Positions 62,812 through 64,000 of a stretch of DNA of 64,000 nt are shown one piece after another. How positions within the stretch are numbered: position 1 is the first letter of the stretch; every line of letters begins with the position of its first letter. This DNA comes from Hyphomicrobiales bacterium (GTDB lineage Bacteria > Pseudomonadota > Alphaproteobacteria > Rhizobiales > Rhizobiaceae), in assembly GCA_900472925.1 (NCBI GenBank), contig UCJU01000015.1:148839-212838 (forward strand), read 5' to 3'. Position numbers and translations under genes: made by a program. The notes under the pieces are model-generated. The model searched no databases, had not been told where the DNA came from, and saw nothing but the letters and a program-made list of their open reading frames with translations.

Positions 62812-63762
62812 TTACGCTCCCGGGAAAAAGGGCTCCAGATTCTTCCGGACCCGGTCTAGAGGCGATGCCTCGCCGTTATCGGGTCTGAAGACTTCGCCGG
62901 TAATCCGCTCAAAGGCCTCAATATACACCTTGGATGTCTGGGCAACCAACTCCTGTGGGATATCAGGGATATCATCCTTGTAGGGATCGCAACGCTCGGC
63001 AACCCATGCCCGAACGAAGTCCTTGTCGAAACTTTGCGGGCGCGTGCCGTTTTGGAAAGCCTGGTTGTAGGTATCTGCCATCCAATACCGACTGCTATCA
63101 GGGGTGTGAATTTCATCGGCCAGAATAATGGTACCGGTCTCATCCGTGCCGAACTCATATTTCGTATCGACAAGAATGAGACCACGGCTTGCGGCAACCT
63201 CCTGTCCACGTTTGAACAAGGCGAATGCATAGGTCGAAAGCGTTTCCCACTGTGCCTGCGTCAGCAGACCCTTTTCGATGATCTCGGCAGGCGTGAGGGG
63301 TTCGTCGTGACCACCATCGAATTCCTTGCTGGTGGGCGTGATGATCGGCTCAGGCAAAACCTGATTGTCTTTCATGCCATCGGGGAAGGTAACGCCATAC
63401 ATCTGACGTTCGCCCTTCTTATAGAGTGTGAGAATGGACGTACCGGTCGTTCCCGCCAGATATCCGCGCACCACAATTTCGACCGGCAGAATATCGAGCC
63501 GCTTGCCGATCACGACATTCGGATCCGGATAGGAGACCACATGGTTCGGACATATATCTTTGGTCTGTTCGAACCAGTAACGCGCAGTTTGAGTCAGCAC
63601 TTGGCCCTTATAAGGAATGCAGGTCAAAATACGGTCGAAGGCACTGAGGCGATCGGTGGAGATAATGATGCGATTGCCGTCTGGCAGGTCATAGTTTTCG
63701 CGAACCTTGCCACGATAGTACTGGGGAAGTTCGGGGATGACGGCTTCTGCAAGAACGCGCAC
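62812..63762 (-). CDS. purC: Phosphoribosylaminoimidazole-succinocarboxamide synthase, long form
   Basis: SAICAR synthase joins CAIR and aspartate with ATP in purine synthesis. The 316-residue protein shows [35 protein letters not shown] and [30 protein letters not shown], all conserved. It is longer than the typical bacterial PurC (about 240-255 residues) and looks more like the ADE1-type; many rhizobia have both. The start is GTG at 63762 with AGGA seven bases upstream. ameR follows with a one-base gap. Confidence 0.95.
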   Translation of the reverse strand: MRVLAEAVIPELPQYYRGKVRENYDLPDGNRIIISTDRLSAFDRILTCIPYKGQVLTQTARYWFEQTKDICPNHVVSYPDPNVVIGKRLDILPVEIVVRGYLAGTTGTSILTLYKKGERQMYGVTFPDGMKDNQVLPEPIITPTSKEFDGGHDEPLTPAEIIEKGLLTQAQWETLSTYAFALFKRGQEVAASRGLILVDTKYEFGTDETGTIILADEIHTPDSSRYWMADTYNQAFQNGTRPQSFDKDFVRAWVAERCDPYKDDIPDIPQELVAQTSKVYIEAFERITGEVFRPDNGEASPLDRVRKNLEPFFPGA

Positions 63763-63964
63763 GGGATTGTCCTATCTCTCTACATATAAGTCGATAACCG
63801 GCTGAGGCGCGCCGGAGCGTATAGATCACCCTATCGCATGTTTTAGAGAAAGGAGCCAGTATCGGCTTTTTAGGTCGGAGCAGACCCAACAGTATGCAAC
63901 AAATCGGAATATCTTTTAAAATCAGCTGCTTGTGAAATATGTAAGTTTTTTTACAGTGCCCCTG
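63763..63964. other. Intergenic region with the purC promoter
   Basis: No gene was seen in this stretch. It must hold the leftward purC promoter. Short frames here have no ribosome-binding site or family likeness. Confidence 0.4.
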
Positions 63965-63994
63965 TTGACTATTTGCGGGATGGTCCTCTATAAG
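63965..63994 (+). promoter_or_regulatory. Strong sigma70-like promoter firing out of the right edge
   Basis: TTGACT (63965-63970) and TATAAG (63989-63994) with an 18-base spacer. The near-consensus boxes suit a stable-RNA or highly expressed gene outside the window. Confidence 0.6.
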
Positions 63995-64000
63995 TCCGCT

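Overview
The window is a gene-dense, GC-rich stretch of alphaproteobacterial chromosome. The gene content points to the Agrobacterium/Rhizobium group: an AmeR/AmeABC-type efflux locus, an isolated cheW beside PAS chemoreceptors, a 405-residue ALA synthase, a thiCOSG operon behind a thi-box, an amino acid:carrier protein ligase of the type described from A. tumefaciens and Bradyrhizobium, and a CyaC-type redox adenylate cyclase. No transposase, CRISPR array, tRNA or rRNA was seen, so this looks like core chromosome with a few accessory-looking cassettes.

Layout. 0-3 kb: two paralogous PAS chemoreceptors (one cut by the left edge) and a cheW. 3.2-9.8 kb: tamB, tamA and a glycine-zipper lipoprotein. 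10-15.6 kb: hemA, zinT with a perfect palindromic Zur-type operator, dxr, a PAP2 phosphatase and an FAD monooxygenase. 15.6-30.2 kb: a glycan region. A seven-gene minus-strand run joins a complete peptide-type ABC importer to three glycosyltransferases. Next to it lie a DXD glycosyltransferase, a polysaccharide deacetylase, another GT4, a nucleotide-sugar dehydrogenase and a small methyltransferase. 30.2-36.3 kb: a possible cAMP-signalling neighbourhood: ferredoxin-linked membrane adenylate cyclase, MBL-fold hydrolase, stand-alone cyclic-nucleotide-binding protein, and a 905-residue ABC-exporter-like protein whose nucleotide-binding motifs are all degenerate.

36.5-42.3 kb: a five-gene coupled operon with a carrier protein, an acyl-CoA-dehydrogenase-like flavoprotein, an amino acid:carrier protein ligase, a DUF1839 protein and a GH2 beta-mannosidase-like enzyme. 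This is the strongest candidate for an undescribed pathway. 42.5-46.4 kb: TPP riboswitch and thiCOSG; thiE does not follow. 46.5-50.5 kb: P1 peptidase, short ModE, and modABC with two ModE-like sites. 50.5-52.7 kb: an amine/amino-acid FAD oxidoreductase divergent from a stand-alone Lrp-type ligand domain, plus small ORFs. 53-56 kb: epmB-epmA divergent from efp, a complete EF-P lysylation module. 56-63.8 kb: ameC, ameB, ameA, ameR and a long-form purC, with ameR starting one base after the purC stop. The right edge holds a strong sigma70-like promoter firing out of the window.

Starts were chosen by ribosome-binding sites, by overlap with the upstream gene and by family length. Several genes start at GTG or TTG. 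All function assignments are from reading the translated sequences; no searches were run.
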